Assembly: GCA_016795485.1 (NCBI GenBank)
Contig: JAEUHM010000043.1
Coordinates: forward strand, 109,878-173,877
Direction: 5' to 3'
From: Verrucomicrobiaceae bacterium
Lineage (GTDB): Bacteria > Verrucomicrobiota > Verrucomicrobiia > Verrucomicrobiales > Verrucomicrobiaceae
DNA length: 64,000 nucleotides
Shown here: positions 34,915-46,100 of the stretch, piece by piece
Layout of the letters: every line of letters begins with the position of its first letter
How positions within the stretch are numbered: position 1 is the first letter of the stretch
The notes under the pieces: model-generated
Told to the model about the DNA's origin: nothing
Database searches by the model: none
The model's input: the letters and a program-made list of their open reading frames with translations, nothing else
Program-made: the position numbers and the translations under genes

Positions 34915-37191
34915 CTAGCGCTTCTCTTCCATCTCATCGAGATGCTTGGATATCACGTCCGTGCGCGGGGCGAGCTCCTTGCGGATGGTTTCAGAGAGCC
35001 GCAAGTAGTCGTCGAACTCACCCGTGTAGTTTTTCGTTTCTGAAGCTTCGTACCAATCAAGATGGGTGCGAACTGCGGTCGCTTGGCTCAGGGCTGCCTC
35101 CTTAGCGACCTTGAGCTCTGCAAGGGCGGCAGGCACATCCTTGGTTTTGCCTTCAGAAATGGCGCTGATTACCTCGATGTAGCGAACGATGACTGGTTTG
35201 AAGAGGGGATGAGAGCGCTTTTCCAGAGCCGCCAGACTCCGGGCCGTAGCAGCACAAATGAGCGGCAGATCCTTCCGGGACGCAATCTTCTCAAACTCCT
35301 CCAAAGGGATGGAAATCTGAGCGGCCTTTGGCTTTGGAGTTGGGGATGTTTTGCGGACGGTAGGAGCCGGGGGCGGGGGTGGTGGTGCCTCCATCTCTTT
35401 TCGGTCAGCATCCTCTTGGGCCTCCTTGTCGTCTTTTTCCTTCTGGCGATCTGCGCGTGCCTTGTCCCGAGCGGCATCCTTTTGAGCCCGCTCCTCGGCT
35501 TCTTTGGCTTTCTCGGCCGCGCGCGCCTTGGCTTTCTCATCGTCGGCAGCCATTTTTGCTGCCGCCTCAGCCTCCTTGGCCTTCAGGCGTGCTGCTTCCT
35601 TCTCAGCTTTCTCCTTTTCTTCTTGAGCTATCTCTTCCGGCGTCTTCTTTTTTCCTATGCCCAGGATACGGACGATAGGGGTGCCTTTGTCGTCGATGCA
35701 GATGATGTGATCCGAGAGAAGGGACAGCAATGGGCTGGCGGTATGCCACACGGCGCTCGGGGCAAGTTGCAGGAACGCACTGTCGTCGGTTTTATCCGCG
35801 GCTTTTGGGGAGTCTTTGGAAGACTCAGGAGCTTCCTTCTTGTCACCAAAGAAGAATCGCCCAAAGAAACCAGGGCCATCGTCTTTTTTTGGCTGCACTT
35901 GTTCGTCAGAAGCCGCTGGCGCTGCCGGAGATGGCTCCGATTTGGTTTCTTTGACAGACTCTTCATCTGGTTTTTCGTCGCGTTTGAACCAGTTTCTTAT
36001 GATCCCTGTGCCGGATTTTGGAGTCTCTTCTACTGCAGTGACCTCTGGAGTTGGCGGTTGGCTGGGGGGCTTGCGGCGCGGAGTGCTTGAAGTTGATGGT
36101 TTTTCACTGCTTCCCTCGTAGCGAAAATAGAGCGCAGAGGTGAGCGCGGTCATGGTTTCCTCTGGTGAAAGGGTCTCGAACACACTTGGTCGGGCTAAGT
36201 TGGCCAGTTTTAGGCTCCACCACTTCTCGAGTGAACTCTTGCTCGACCCGAGATTGGGGAACCAAGCCGCCAGCAACTCGCGGTTGCTTCGTGCATCCGT
36301 AGGGAGTGAGCGGAGAAACTTGCTAAAACTCAGTGCACCATCTGGCTGGTCGAGCAACGTCAGGACGAGAGCACAGCAGGACGAGTTGTAGATGGCACGA
36401 GAGAGCGCGTCGAGACTTCCTGGCTCGGCTTCTAAAATCTCTTCGATGCCAAAGACTTTACCGGTGCGGAATACTGCGCTGAAAAGAGCTGATGGACGGG
36501 TGCGAGAGCGGAAGTCGAGCGCTTCGTTGATTCCAACCAAGAGCCAATCCGGCAGAATCCTGCCCTTGGGCGTGATCTGCTGATGGCCACGAAGAATACG
36601 CTCAACGACCAGCAGGCGAATGAGCTCTTTGCGCATTTCTTGGGGGTTGAAGTCAGGCCGCGCCTGCACAGTCAGCTGAAGATGAAATCCTCCATGCGCT
36701 AGGGCAGAGATGGCAGGGCTCACCGCTGGTAGGCTGGGATTGAGGTCTGGAGCCGTCCGGATAGCAATGATGATGGGGATAGCTCCCTCAACGTTGTCTT
36801 GCAGCAGCGAACGCATTTCCAACGCCACAGCCTCACAGCGCTGGAGCATGAGAGCGCGAGTCTTGAGCTCAGCACCATGAATGACGAACTGGCCTCCAGA
36901 GCTACTTCCCGCCGGCTTGGGTGGGGTGGGAAGTTTGTCCCTCGCCGCTACCGATGGTGGCGGTGACTGCGGGATAGGCGTGGGCATCGTCGATGGTGCT
37001 GCATCGGCTTTTGGCGTTGCCGCAGCTGCGGGCTGCTGTTTTGGCAGCACTGGGAGCGCTGGCGGGGGTGGTAGTTCCTTGAGGGATGGCAGGCTTAAGG
37101 TGGGTGGCTTGTCACCAACGGGAGCCTGGCCTTGCGCAAGCATTACCACTGCTGTGAAAAGCAGCAGTGCGGCGAAAGAAAAACGGGACAT
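34915..37191 (-). CDS. Exported protein with peptidase-like domain lacking HExxH, and charged coiled coil
   Basis: An unrecognised protein of 758 residues. Signal peptide MSRFSFAALLLFTAVVMLAQG is followed by a Pro/Ala-rich linker (25-100). Residues ~105-350 resemble a gluzincin (peptidase MA-like) domain: LPDWLLVGINEALDF (213-227) matches the usual PxWLxEGxAE region, but where HExxH is expected there is LIRLLVVERILRG. A low-complexity middle (360-470) contains NWFKRDEK and FFGRFFFGDKK. A highly charged Ala/Lys/Glu coiled coil follows (~545-640), then a Pro run and a helical C-terminal domain (660-758). It is probably a non-enzymatic envelope protein. It lies upstream, on the same strand, of the outer-membrane barrel gene. 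Confidence 0.72.
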   Translation of the reverse strand: MSRFSFAALLLFTAVVMLAQGQAPVGDKPPTLSLPSLKELPPPPALPVLPKQQPAAAATPKADAAPSTMPTPIPQSPPPSVAARDKLPTPPKPAGSSSGGQFVIHGAELKTRALMLQRCEAVALEMRSLLQDNVEGAIPIIIAIRTAPDLNPSLPAVSPAISALAHGGFHLQLTVQARPDFNPQEMRKELIRLLVVERILRGHQQITPKGRILPDWLLVGINEALDFRSRTRPSALFSAVFRTGKVFGIEEILEAEPGSLDALSRAIYNSSCCALVLTLLDQPDGALSFSKFLRSLPTDARSNRELLAAWFPNLGSSKSSLEKWWSLKLANLARPSVFETLSPEETMTALTSALYFRYEGSSEKPSTSSTPRRKPPSQPPTPEVTAVEETPKSGTGIIRNWFKRDEKPDEESVKETKSEPSPAAPAASDEQVQPKKDDGPGFFGRFFFGDKKEAPESSKDSPKAADKTDDSAFLQLAPSAVWHTASPLLSLLSDHIICIDDKGTPIVRILGIGKKKTPEEIAQEEKEKAEKEAARLKAKEAEAAAKMAADDEKAKARAAEKAKEAEERAQKDAARDKARADRQKEKDDKEAQEDADRKEMEAPPPPPPAPTVRKTSPTPKPKAAQISIPLEEFEKIASRKDLPLICAATARSLAALEKRSHPLFKPVIVRYIEVISAISEGKTKDVPAALAELKVAKEAALSQATAVRTHLDWYEASETKNYTGEFDDYLRLSETIRKELAPRTDVISKHLDEMEEKR

Positions 37192-37231
37192 AAGAGGGAT
37201 GATGGAGGGTCTTTGAACCTAACCGATGCTG

Positions 37232-37798
37232 TCAAAAAATCGGATCAAGCACCAGCTTCTCTTTTGCTATGCTGAGGCGCGGTAGCGAGAGAAGCGCCTG
37301 CACCTCTGGCTGGCAGGCGCGGGCGAGTTCACGAAGAGCAGGACGCAGAGGAGTGATGCAGAGCCGAGGAACCGAAAGTGCTCCGTAGCTGCCGCCTGTC
37401 ACTTCACAGACGATCTCTGCTCCCACCCGCGCCACCTTGAGATCAACCGCAGCGGTCACGGGGCGATCGAACACTCTCCAGGTCAGATAGAGACGAGCGG
37501 AGTCCTCCCGCAAGTCGCACGCCACCTCTGCAGGTTTCATGAAGGTAGAGCTGTGTTCGAGGCGGGACGCTATGTTGGTGTTGAAGTAAGCATTGAGGTC
37601 ACCCTCGTCTAGCCCCTGCTTGCCACTCTGTTTGAGCACTACCTTGGTGATCGTTGCTGCCAGTTCACGAGGGTCGTTGCTTTGTGAGGCCTCGCGTTTG
37701 AGTGCGGTCAAATCTGGGGCCTTGAAAAACGTGATCCCAGCCCCGAGCGCCGCGCTCAGCACCAGGAAAACGAGGGCGCGGCAGAGGCCAGGGAGCAT
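37232..37798 (-). CDS. Membrane-anchored or exported protein of unknown function
   Basis: A 188-residue protein not recognised. One N-terminal hydrophobic segment (LCRALVFLVLSAALGAGITFF) is either an uncleaved anchor or a signal peptide. The rest (28-188) looks like a small alpha/beta domain with the strand-rich stretches LYLTWRVFDRPVTAAVDLKV and EIVCEVTGGSYGALSVPRL. The fold might be of the lipid-binding type, but this is a guess from strand pattern. It follows fmdB by only 5 nt on the same strand, so they share a transcript, and it precedes the 758-residue gene by 40 nt. Confidence 0.72.
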   Translation of the reverse strand: MLPGLCRALVFLVLSAALGAGITFFKAPDLTALKREASQSNDPRELAATITKVVLKQSGKQGLDEGDLNAYFNTNIASRLEHSSTFMKPAEVACDLREDSARLYLTWRVFDRPVTAAVDLKVARVGAEIVCEVTGGSYGALSVPRLCITPLRPALRELARACQPEVQALLSLPRLSIAKEKLVLDPIF

Positions 37799-37803
37799 TG
37801 GAG

Positions 37804-38118
37804 TCAGGAACTGCTGGTCGTTGAACTGGATGAACCTCCACCGCTGCTAGAACTGGCTGAGGAGGTGGATGAACTACTGCCTCCGGAGCTGCTGGCTGCA
37901 GAGTCAGCCTTGGCTGCTGCCTTGTATGAGTCCGAGCGGTAGTCGGTGATGTAGAAGCCAGTTCCTTTGAAGATGAAGCCAGAACCTCGGCCAATAAGTC
38001 GCTTCACTGGGCCCTTGCACTCGGTTTGAGGGCAAGCTGTGAGGTGAGGGTCCTTCATGGACTGTACGGCTTCAAACTTGTGACCGCACGCGGTGCATTC
38101 GTAGTCGTAAGTGGGCAT
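37804..38118 (-). CDS. FmdB-family zinc ribbon protein
   Basis: A small regulatory-type protein of 104 residues. The N-terminus MPTYDYECTACGHKFEA is the family signature; Cys8, Cys11, Cys29 and Cys34 form a zinc ribbon. Residues 40-62 (RLIGRGSGFIFKGTGFYITD) are also conserved in the family. The last ~35 residues are almost entirely Ser, Gly and Thr, a common disordered tail in this family. The biochemical role is unknown. Confidence 0.9.
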   Translation of the reverse strand: MPTYDYECTACGHKFEAVQSMKDPHLTACPQTECKGPVKRLIGRGSGFIFKGTGFYITDYRSDSYKAAAKADSAASSSGGSSSSTSSASSSSGGGSSSSTTSSS

Positions 38119-38196
38119 GTTTTTGTGGGTTTTGGGTTGAGCCGCTATCTTTGCCTCAAATCATGGCTTCCAGCAAGGGTGATCCTGCTCACGGAA

Positions 38197-38222
38197 AAGG
38201 CCGTCAGTTTCCTGACGGCCTT
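38197..38222 (-). terminator. Rho-independent terminator of the gene at 38254
   Basis: A perfect 11-bp stem (AAGGCCGTCAG with CTGACGGCCTT) closes on a GAAA tetraloop when read on the minus strand and runs into a short T stretch. It sits 32 nt past the stop of the minus-strand gene and about 80 nt before the fmdB start. Confidence 0.7.
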
Positions 38223-38253
38223 GCCGGTGATGAGGTGTGGGGTCGGGAGAGTG

Positions 38254-39054
38254 TTATTGTCCTTCTGTGACGGTGAGCTTGTGGAGGGGGAAGCCATTTG
38301 GGAAAGTGCGGGCACCGGGCTTCGGATACTTCACCCACTCGGCCTCGCCATAGATGTATCCAGGCTCGCCACTCAGGTAGAACCAGCCCTGGAATGAGCC
38401 CTTGCCGCCGTAGAGAAGCGTGCGCCCGGAGAAGCGGCCATCCGGTTCAAGACGGCCAGCAAAGCAGTAATTGGAACCGTCAGCTAGCCGACCACTCCAC
38501 TTGTAGAAGCCCCAAGCATCAATGACCACATTGCCCAGCCCTTGACCAACCGGGAATGTCTTCTCGTCGTATTTATCGGGATCAATTTGGGGATTTAGAT
38601 TCACATAATGTGTTCCCCGCCAGTTGTGCGGCACCCACCTCGTGTCACATGGCTGAAGTCGGCGTCCGTAGAATGGAAGGGACCACGGAGCTGTGGGGTT
38701 GGCTATTGAGCCGGTTACCTCGGCTTTGGAGCAATCAATGATCACCTGGAGTTGTAGCGTGCCACCACCGATGTTCTTTGAGAGCACAAAGTAGCTGTCG
38801 ATGGTGTGGGTGAGGCTCCCAGTAAATGAATAACGCCTAGATTCAACGTCGACGAAGCCAGTCACTCTGCCGTGGCGGTTAGCGGTCACGCTGATGACCC
38901 CGCCGAGCCCGGAACCAGAGTCAAATCTGCCTACCAACCCGCGGTACGTGCCGGCACAATCAGCAGGGAAGGAGGTTTGGGCTCCTGCGGGTAGCGGCAA
39001 GAGGCTGGCCAGTGCCAGAGAGAGTGTGGCGATGATATTTCGGCGAGCGGTCAT
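38254..39054 (-). CDS. Exported single-module protein of the shared C-terminal domain family
   Basis: A secreted protein of 266 residues. ATG at 39054 gives a signal peptide (MTARRNIIATLSLALASL, ending near AGAQ); a start at 39090 would add 12 residues. The rest is essentially a shortened copy of the module found at the C-termini of the three giant proteins here. CAGTYRGLVGRF corresponds to ASYQGLLKP in the 14319 protein. GRLADGSNY corresponds to GSLADGAALS. EAEWVKYPKPGARTFPNGFP lines up with AECWWFKPPTNGAEHYPNGW. It lacks the last sub-domain of the larger proteins. Four Cys residues could form disulfides. The function is unknown. Confidence 0.72.
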   Translation of the reverse strand: MTARRNIIATLSLALASLLPLPAGAQTSFPADCAGTYRGLVGRFDSGSGLGGVISVTANRHGRVTGFVDVESRRYSFTGSLTHTIDSYFVLSKNIGGGTLQLQVIIDCSKAEVTGSIANPTAPWSLPFYGRRLQPCDTRWVPHNWRGTHYVNLNPQIDPDKYDEKTFPVGQGLGNVVIDAWGFYKWSGRLADGSNYCFAGRLEPDGRFSGRTLLYGGKGSFQGWFYLSGEPGYIYGEAEWVKYPKPGARTFPNGFPLHKLTVTEGQ

Positions 39055-39250
39055 AAGAAAGGTATTTTCGGCATCTACCATAACAGCCATATCGATCTGT
39101 GCAATCTGAAAAATGATAAAAATTGCAGTTTATGGACTCAATCCTGATAGTGGCGTATCGCTACGACCCCAAATGGGTGAGCCGAAACCACCTTCGGCTA
39201 CAGTGTGAGCCTTGACCTGACGACCCAAGGAGCGGAAGGAACAGGCCTAT

Positions 39251-40057
39251 ATGCCGTTACCCATCCCTCCCTCTGACCTTGCCCCGATCGAACGTTTGAG
39301 AGCGGTTGTCCACTGCCTACGGGCACCTGGAGGTTGCCCGTGGGACCGAGAGCAAACCCACGAGAGTTTGATTCCGCATCTGATTGAAGAGGCCTACGAG
39401 GTGGCAGAAGCCCTTCAAGAAGGCGATCCCGAAAAAATGGCCGATGAACTTGGCGATCTGTTGCTCCAACCCGTGCTGCACGCGGAGATCGCAAGTGAAG
39501 GTGGGACTTTTGATTTGGACAAGGTGGCCGGAATGATCACCGAAAAGCTTATTCGGAGGCACCCACATGTTTTTGGTGATTCCAGTGCAGATTCCGCAGA
39601 CGCGGTGCTCATTCAGTGGGATGCCATCAAACAAAAGGAGCGTGGTGAAAAGCATCCATCTGCGCTAGATGGAGTTACTCGCGGCCTGCCCGCACTCATG
39701 CGAGCTCAAAAGCTGCAAAAGAAAGCTGCCAAGGTGGGATTTGATTGGCCGGACATCGCACCTGTGCTGAGCAAGATTCGAGAGGAGACATCTGAACTTG
39801 AAGAGGCGCTAACGGGCATGGATCCCGCAGCTTTAAAGCACGAGGTGGGGGATCTACTGTTCTCCGTCGTGAACTTGGCGAGGAAACTTCACGTGGATGC
39901 TGAATCAGCCCTAGCGGCAACGAACGCGCGTTTCATCAGTCGATTCGAAGGCGTGGAGTCGCACCTACGACATGGTGGCAAGGCACTTTCAGAAGCTACT
40001 TTGGAAGAAATGGATGCTGCTTGGGAACAGATGAAGCGCCTCGAGACTCAGGTGTGA
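39251..40057 (+). CDS. mazG: Nucleoside triphosphate pyrophosphohydrolase MazG
   Basis: Hydrolyses (d)NTPs to monophosphates and may clear aberrant nucleotides. It has 268 residues with two tandem MazG domains. The first contains CPWDREQTHESLIPHLIEEA and EEAYEVAEALQEGD with DELGDLLLQ, the ExxE and ExxD metal sites. The second contains EETSELEEAL and HEVGDLLFSVVNLAR. This is the E. coli-type full-length arrangement. A 7-bp hairpin (39180-39199) lies in the leader, of unclear meaning. Confidence 0.95.
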   Translation: MPLPIPPSDLAPIERLRAVVHCLRAPGGCPWDREQTHESLIPHLIEEAYEVAEALQEGDPEKMADELGDLLLQPVLHAEIASEGGTFDLDKVAGMITEKLIRRHPHVFGDSSADSADAVLIQWDAIKQKERGEKHPSALDGVTRGLPALMRAQKLQKKAAKVGFDWPDIAPVLSKIREETSELEEALTGMDPAALKHEVGDLLFSVVNLARKLHVDAESALAATNARFISRFEGVESHLRHGGKALSEATLEEMDAAWEQMKRLETQV

Positions 40058-40194
40058 GGAAATAGGCGCTCTGGTTTTGTTTTGAACCCTCCTGCAAGAG
40101 GGGCTGTCAATCCAAGACACAATCTTCTTCTTCCATTGACTTAGCAAGGCTCGAACCGCTAACCTCCAGGCCCTTTGCCCGTCCAGCTTTAAAT

Positions 40195-43100
40195 ATGAAC
40201 CTTCGTTACTTTTCGCACTGCAGCTACTTGATCGCTATCGCTTTCAAGGCAGTGCTTTTTCTGAATGCGGCACCAGAAGCGCATGCTGCGTTGCCACCGA
40301 AAGCTCCAACGGGGGTCACGGCTGCTACGACCATCACGAACACACAGTTTCCATGGTTTCTTGTAAGGTGGGAGGACAAATCATTCGATGAGACCGGCTT
40401 TGCGCTCTACTACCGGAGTATCGACTCCAGCGGTCAGCCTCGCCCCGCCAGTTGGAGCTCAGCACCTCTGTGGATGACGGTCGACCCTGGGAGCACCTTT
40501 GCCGTCGACTTCATCGGAGACTCCATCCCGCAAGGCACCCGATTTCAGTTTGCGGTCCGAGCCTACAAGATCACTTCGGATGGAGCGGTCATCTTTTCCC
40601 CGCTTGCCGAATCTTCATTAACCGGGGTGGTGGTGTCTAGTTTTGATGACACGGCCCCTGTTGGAGCAAACGCACCCACGGATTTGACGATCAGTAATGT
40701 GACCGACACAGACGGAAGCTTCAATGTCGCCTGGACCGACAACTGGACGCAGGAAGAGCGTAACATCCTTGAGTTTAAACTCTCAGCAGAGGCGGACACT
40801 GCTTACAAAACCGCTTCCGTTATTCAGGGCCCATGGGTTTTGGGGTCTCCGTTTTTTGGCTTTACACCGATTGCTGCTGCAGAGCTCGGGCTGAAACCTG
40901 GGTCAATCTACAACCTGCGGATGCGGGCTGGTCGTCGGTCTGGCACCACCAATTACTTCAATCTCAGTTCGTTCACCCAGTTTACGGGATACTCCAACGT
41001 GGTGACACTAACGGTGCCAGCGTTGAAGGCACCAACTAACGCAGCAGCAACACCCACGGCCGAAGCCACCGTCCGCGTCACCTGGGACGATAACTCGACC
41101 AATGAAGGGGACTTTTACAAGCCCAATACCACGGACAGGAACAAGGGCGGCTATGTCGTCAGTTGGAGAATCCCCGGTGACGCCAACTATGGTACGTTTC
41201 AAGAAATCGAGCCCGATGATTCCAGCAGCTACGATGCTTGGCCGCCCAACTTTGAATCAGTTTCGATGTTCGCCGTGCCAGGTGTGACTAACGAGTGGCA
41301 AATCAAAGCAAGACACCGTCATGGAGCAGAAACGAATATCGTTGATTCCGCAGCCATTACCGCAACGGCAACTCCTCCATTTTATAACCCAACTCGACTT
41401 GAAGCGGTGGTGAATAGTTCGGCCTCGGTCAGCCTGCGTTGGCAGGACAACTCAGCTGTTGAAGCGGGGTATTCGATAGAGGCTCGGCAAGGCACTGCTG
41501 CCTTTTCTGAGGTCGGAACTGTGGGAACTACAGCCAACACGACACAAGAGGTGCAGACGACTGTGGCCCTGCCTGCGGGTGAGGCGAGTGATATACGGGT
41601 TAGGGCAATCTACATCATTGACTCCAACCTCTTCTATTCTGGTTACTCCGACGTAGTATCGGTCACCACCCCAGAAGGAATCACCAGCAAGGACCGCCAT
41701 CCGGCCACACGAGGAGTGGCGATTGCGACCTACAATCTGGAGGTCGGAGATGTGGCGAATGTGGTGTCTGCGGCGGTCACGGGACTTCCGCCGGGACTGA
41801 CTTACACCGCAGGAAGTGCAACAACAGGGACCGTGGTAGGAACAGTGACAGGCACGCCAACGGTTTCCGGCTTGTTTGTCGCGAAGATGTCCGTCGTGTT
41901 TACTGGTGGAAGGCGCGAGAATCAGAATCTGACATTTCGCATTTTGGAACCGCTTGCTGCTCCACTGCGATTGGCCGAGTCAACCGATCTCACCATCCCG
42001 AGAAGCGAGATCACGATCCCACTGGCTCAGTTTTTCTCCGATCCAGATACGACATCTGCTGTGCAAGTGGATGTAGGTCCGTTTGGCAACATCAAGATCG
42101 CTTTGTTTGATGAACTGACGCCGCTGACAGTGGCCAACTTCATGGCTTATGTGAATGCAGGTGACTACAATGGGAGCGTGTTCCACCGTGTGTCGCCTGA
42201 TTTTGTGATTCAGGGTGGTGGTTACAAGCCTTTAACCACCGAAGGACCCACTTACTTTGAGGAAGTGACCCGGCGAGAATCGCCATTGAATGAGCCTGGT
42301 ATCCCCAATCTTGCTGGCACCATTGCACTTGCTCGTGGCGCTGGTGTGAACAGCGGCACGCACGACTTTTTTGTCAGCCTTGCGGACAATCGATCCATAC
42401 TCGACGAGAGCAATGGTGGTTTTACCGTCTTTGGGCGGCTGGCTGGACATGGAAACGCTTCCACGGTGACCAATTCCACTTTAACGACGCTCGCCACCAA
42501 GCCTGGTCGTGATGATTATGTGATCAATCTCAAGCCATCGGGGTCGACCAGCTTTACTTCTACAGCCCCGATAGCTGGTGGCAACCTGGGTGTCGGGACG
42601 AAGTGGCCGATCAACGACACGATCGCACCAACGACGATGGAAAACTCCAAGGTGATCCAAATGCAGGTTACGAAAATCGACACGCTTTCGTTTGATGTAA
42701 CCAACTCAAACCCTTCAGGAGTGACTCACTCGGTGTCGTCTGGAGTCCTGTCGCTCACGGGTGTGACCGATGCTGAAACGGCAACGATCACGGTAACAGC
42801 GACCGATGTGGATGGTGGAACGACGACCCACACGTTTAATGTGACAGTAACCGATGGTGTGACCCCTCCCTCTATCTCTGCCCAACTGGCGAATGTTACC
42901 GTGAATGCAGGCGAGAGCGCAACGTTCAGCGCGAGTGTGACCGGCAGCAACCTTCGTTTCTTTTGGAAGAAAGACGGAACGATCATTCCAGGTGAAAGCG
43001 CCAACACACTTACCATTCTGGATGCCGAACGGGCAGACGAAGGTGAATACCAACTCTTCATTCTAGGAGACAATGGAGCGGTAGCATCAACGGTGGCCAG

Positions 43101-46100
43101 ACTCACCGTCAACAGCCCCCCTGAGGTTACGATCCAACCCGCCCCCATCTCCATTCCGTATGGAGGCACTGCCACCTTCAGTGTGGAAGCTGTGGGTAGC
43201 CCAACGCTCACTTATCAGTGGAGGCTCAATGGTGCGCCAATTACGGGAGCGACCAGTGCAACGTTGACGCTGTCACCAGTCAATCTCAATACGGTAGGTG
43301 ACTATTCATGCGTGGTTACCAATAGCTATGGCTCAGACGAGAGCGCCGTGGCCTACTTGACCGTTTTGGACCGAGACACGGATGGTGACGGCCTCAAAGA
43401 TGGCCAGGAAGACATCAAGGGCACGGACAGGTGGGTGACGGACACAGATGGTGATGGATACTCTGACGGGAGCGAGGTGGCCTATGGCTCAGATCCGAAG
43501 AACAAAGCCCGTACTCCTGCCGCCACCCATGTCATCGCTCAGGCAGAGCGGGAGCAGTTGCTAAGGGGCATGAAAATGAGCCCAGTTCCGAACACGACGG
43601 ACTTCACCGACAAGCTTAGCATCTCTGGTCCGGTCGCGGTGGGCACTTGGCTTGCAACCTACGAACTAAGCAATGCAGAATGGGCTGCTGTGCTGCAACA
43701 TGGCAAGGAGAAGATGGGCATCGTTAGCGTTGTGACCGTGGGCTCAGACGTCGTTGCTAAAGCATACGATAAAATACTGTGCCACCTCCCCACGCACGAT
43801 GCGCCAGACGATGCAGGTCATCTTGGTGAGGATGAGGTGGGCATCTCTGCTGACCTGACCACGTTCGTCGTTCCGCGCGATGTGGCGAATCACCCGGCAC
43901 GGGGTGTCACATGGTATGGCGCTTATTTGGCGGCTCATGTGATGAATAACTTCTACCAGTATAACTCGGTGATGAATCCAAGTGCATTCACATTCAACTT
44001 TGCCCAGCACGGGTTCATCATTCCGAAGAACCACGAGTGGGAGTACGCAGCAAGAAACGGCGGTGCTCTTACCGCATTTCCCACGGGCGGGTCGATTAGT
44101 GCCACAAAGGCCAACTATCTGCCCACAGCATTTGGCAAGCCGAAGCCTGTTGCCAGTTACGCTCCGTCCGCGATAGGGTTCTTCAACCTAGCTGGAAACG
44201 TGGCGGAGTGGGTGTTTGATGAGGCTTCTGCTACGGAGGCAAGAACGCGAGGAGGTAGCTATGCCACTGCGGAAGCGGCGACTTCTAACAATACGGAACC
44301 GCCGGCGCTAAATCGTGAGACGATTGATCCGACCGTTGGAGTTAGGCTTTCTTTATTTGACCCTAACGCCGTCGGATTTAGCCAGGATTTGGCCGCTCAC
44401 AAATTGGTCGTCACGGGAAAGACGCTGGAGCTCTCCATCTCGCCGTCTGGCTTTAAGCCAATCTCCGTGACTTGGTTCAAGAACAACAAGGTCATCAAAG
44501 GACAAGCCGGAAGGACTCTCAGTATCCCCAACGCCAAAATGTCTGATGCTGGTAAGTATCGGGCAAGAATCACCAGTGGATTGGGTTCGGCAGACTCCAT
44601 TGTTTGCAATGTCATGATGATTGATGGCACGGGCGGTCTGCGGTACGTGCCATCAGAAGGAAGTGTGACGCTTGCGACCCGGACATCACCTGCCGTGGGC
44701 GGGACATTCTCCTATCGCTGGCGCTACAATGGAACGAAGTTTTCGCCGGACAATACCCCCGCTTCAGACGAGCTGCCTTATGAGGACGTCTATGCGCCAC
44801 CGTACGTCTCTGATCCTGCAAAGTCATCGCTCAAAGTCACCGACTCCGTCAGGGCTACCTCCGGCTACTATGACTGCCAAGTTACTTTCACTCCAACCAC
44901 AGGCGCGGCAATTAGCGAAACGGGTGGGGTGACGTTGCTTGTCTTCGTGGAGAAGCCCGTCCCGTTGGCACCTTCGGTGACCAGTGCGGGTGTCGTTGGT
45001 GGCTTCCTTTACCGAGTCGTCCAGTACAACTCCAATTACGACAGTCCAACTAGGTACACCATTTCAGGACTGCCGAAGGGATTGGTCTACAATCCAGTAA
45101 CGGGCGAGATTTTTGGGTTTCCAGAGGTGGGAGGTAGCTTTCAGATTCGTGTTGTAGCTACCAACGCCAAGGGCTCCAGCGCACCACTCTTCTTCAACTT
45201 GGTGATCAATCCATTCCCTCCTCATGCTGTCGGGGCGTATGCCGGATCGATTGCACCCGAGACCGCTGTTAATGGTAACCTGGGTGGTCATTTCCGCGTA
45301 GATGTGGCAAAAAATGGGGCCTACACCGGCTCCGTAGTGTTGGGCAATACAACCCATAGAATCAGCGGTGTGGCCATACCTTCTGCGGTGACGAGCCAGT
45401 CTGCGGTAGACATCCGCTATGTTATCGAGCGCGATGATCCACTGAATGATGTGGACTTCCGATTGACGCTTACCCCCACAGTTGTTTCCAATGTCGTTAC
45501 GAAGACGTTGGTCACTGGGACAGCGGGTGTAATCATTCCCCCGGCTACCAGTTCTCTCTCGGCTGTGGCTGTCTCCGGCTGGCGTAACCTCTGGCCTGGA
45601 TACCTGAACGGTTCGCTAGTGGGAGCACCGTTGCTGGGCAGGCTCACCAAGCCCTATCACTCGCACCTCTCCATTCCTGCCACAGCAGAACTCGATCCCG
45701 CATCTCCTCAGGGTGAGGGCTTTATTGTGACTCAATTGAAGACCGATGGTTCCACATCGTCAGTCTGCCGAGCTGGAGACGGCTCCGTGTTTACGTCAGC
45801 CTCTTTGATGGGTCCAGAAGGCCAAGTTCTGTACTATGGCGCGCCCTACGGCGAGTTTGGCTCACTGTCTGGCACGCTAAGTATCGCAGTTAACGGAAAT
45901 GTCACGGGGACCGGTCGGTGGTTGAAGAAGCACCTGGGGGCTACCTCCACTGAGCGAAACTACAAAGAAGGATTTGGCCCGCTCACTCTTACAGCTGCTG
46001 GAGCGATGTATTCTCGGCCAACGGCCGGAAGCGTCGTGGTTGGACTCACAACAGCAGCCAACAGAATGCAGGTCACCTTTGCTCCGCTCGGCCTGAACAC

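Noticed and set aside
37665..37994. 109-codon minus-strand frame across fmdB and its neighbour
   Set aside because: It is an alternative frame of the Ser-rich fmdB tail and its neighbour; both genes in the true frames are better supported.
39180..39199. AGCCGAA/TTCGGCT hairpin as a regulatory element of mazG
   Set aside because: It is a 7-bp stem without T run or known riboswitch context, so there is too little to support a role.
40141..40190. tRNA-like patch (GGCTCGAACC near a TCCAGGCCC stretch)
   Set aside because: No acceptor stem, anticodon arm or D arm can be paired on either strand.
43370..44358. FGE/SUMF1-like domain taken as the maturase for the sulfatase at 12649
   Set aside because: The Cys residues used for formylglycine formation are absent, and the domain sits inside an exported giant protein, so it is more likely a binding domain.
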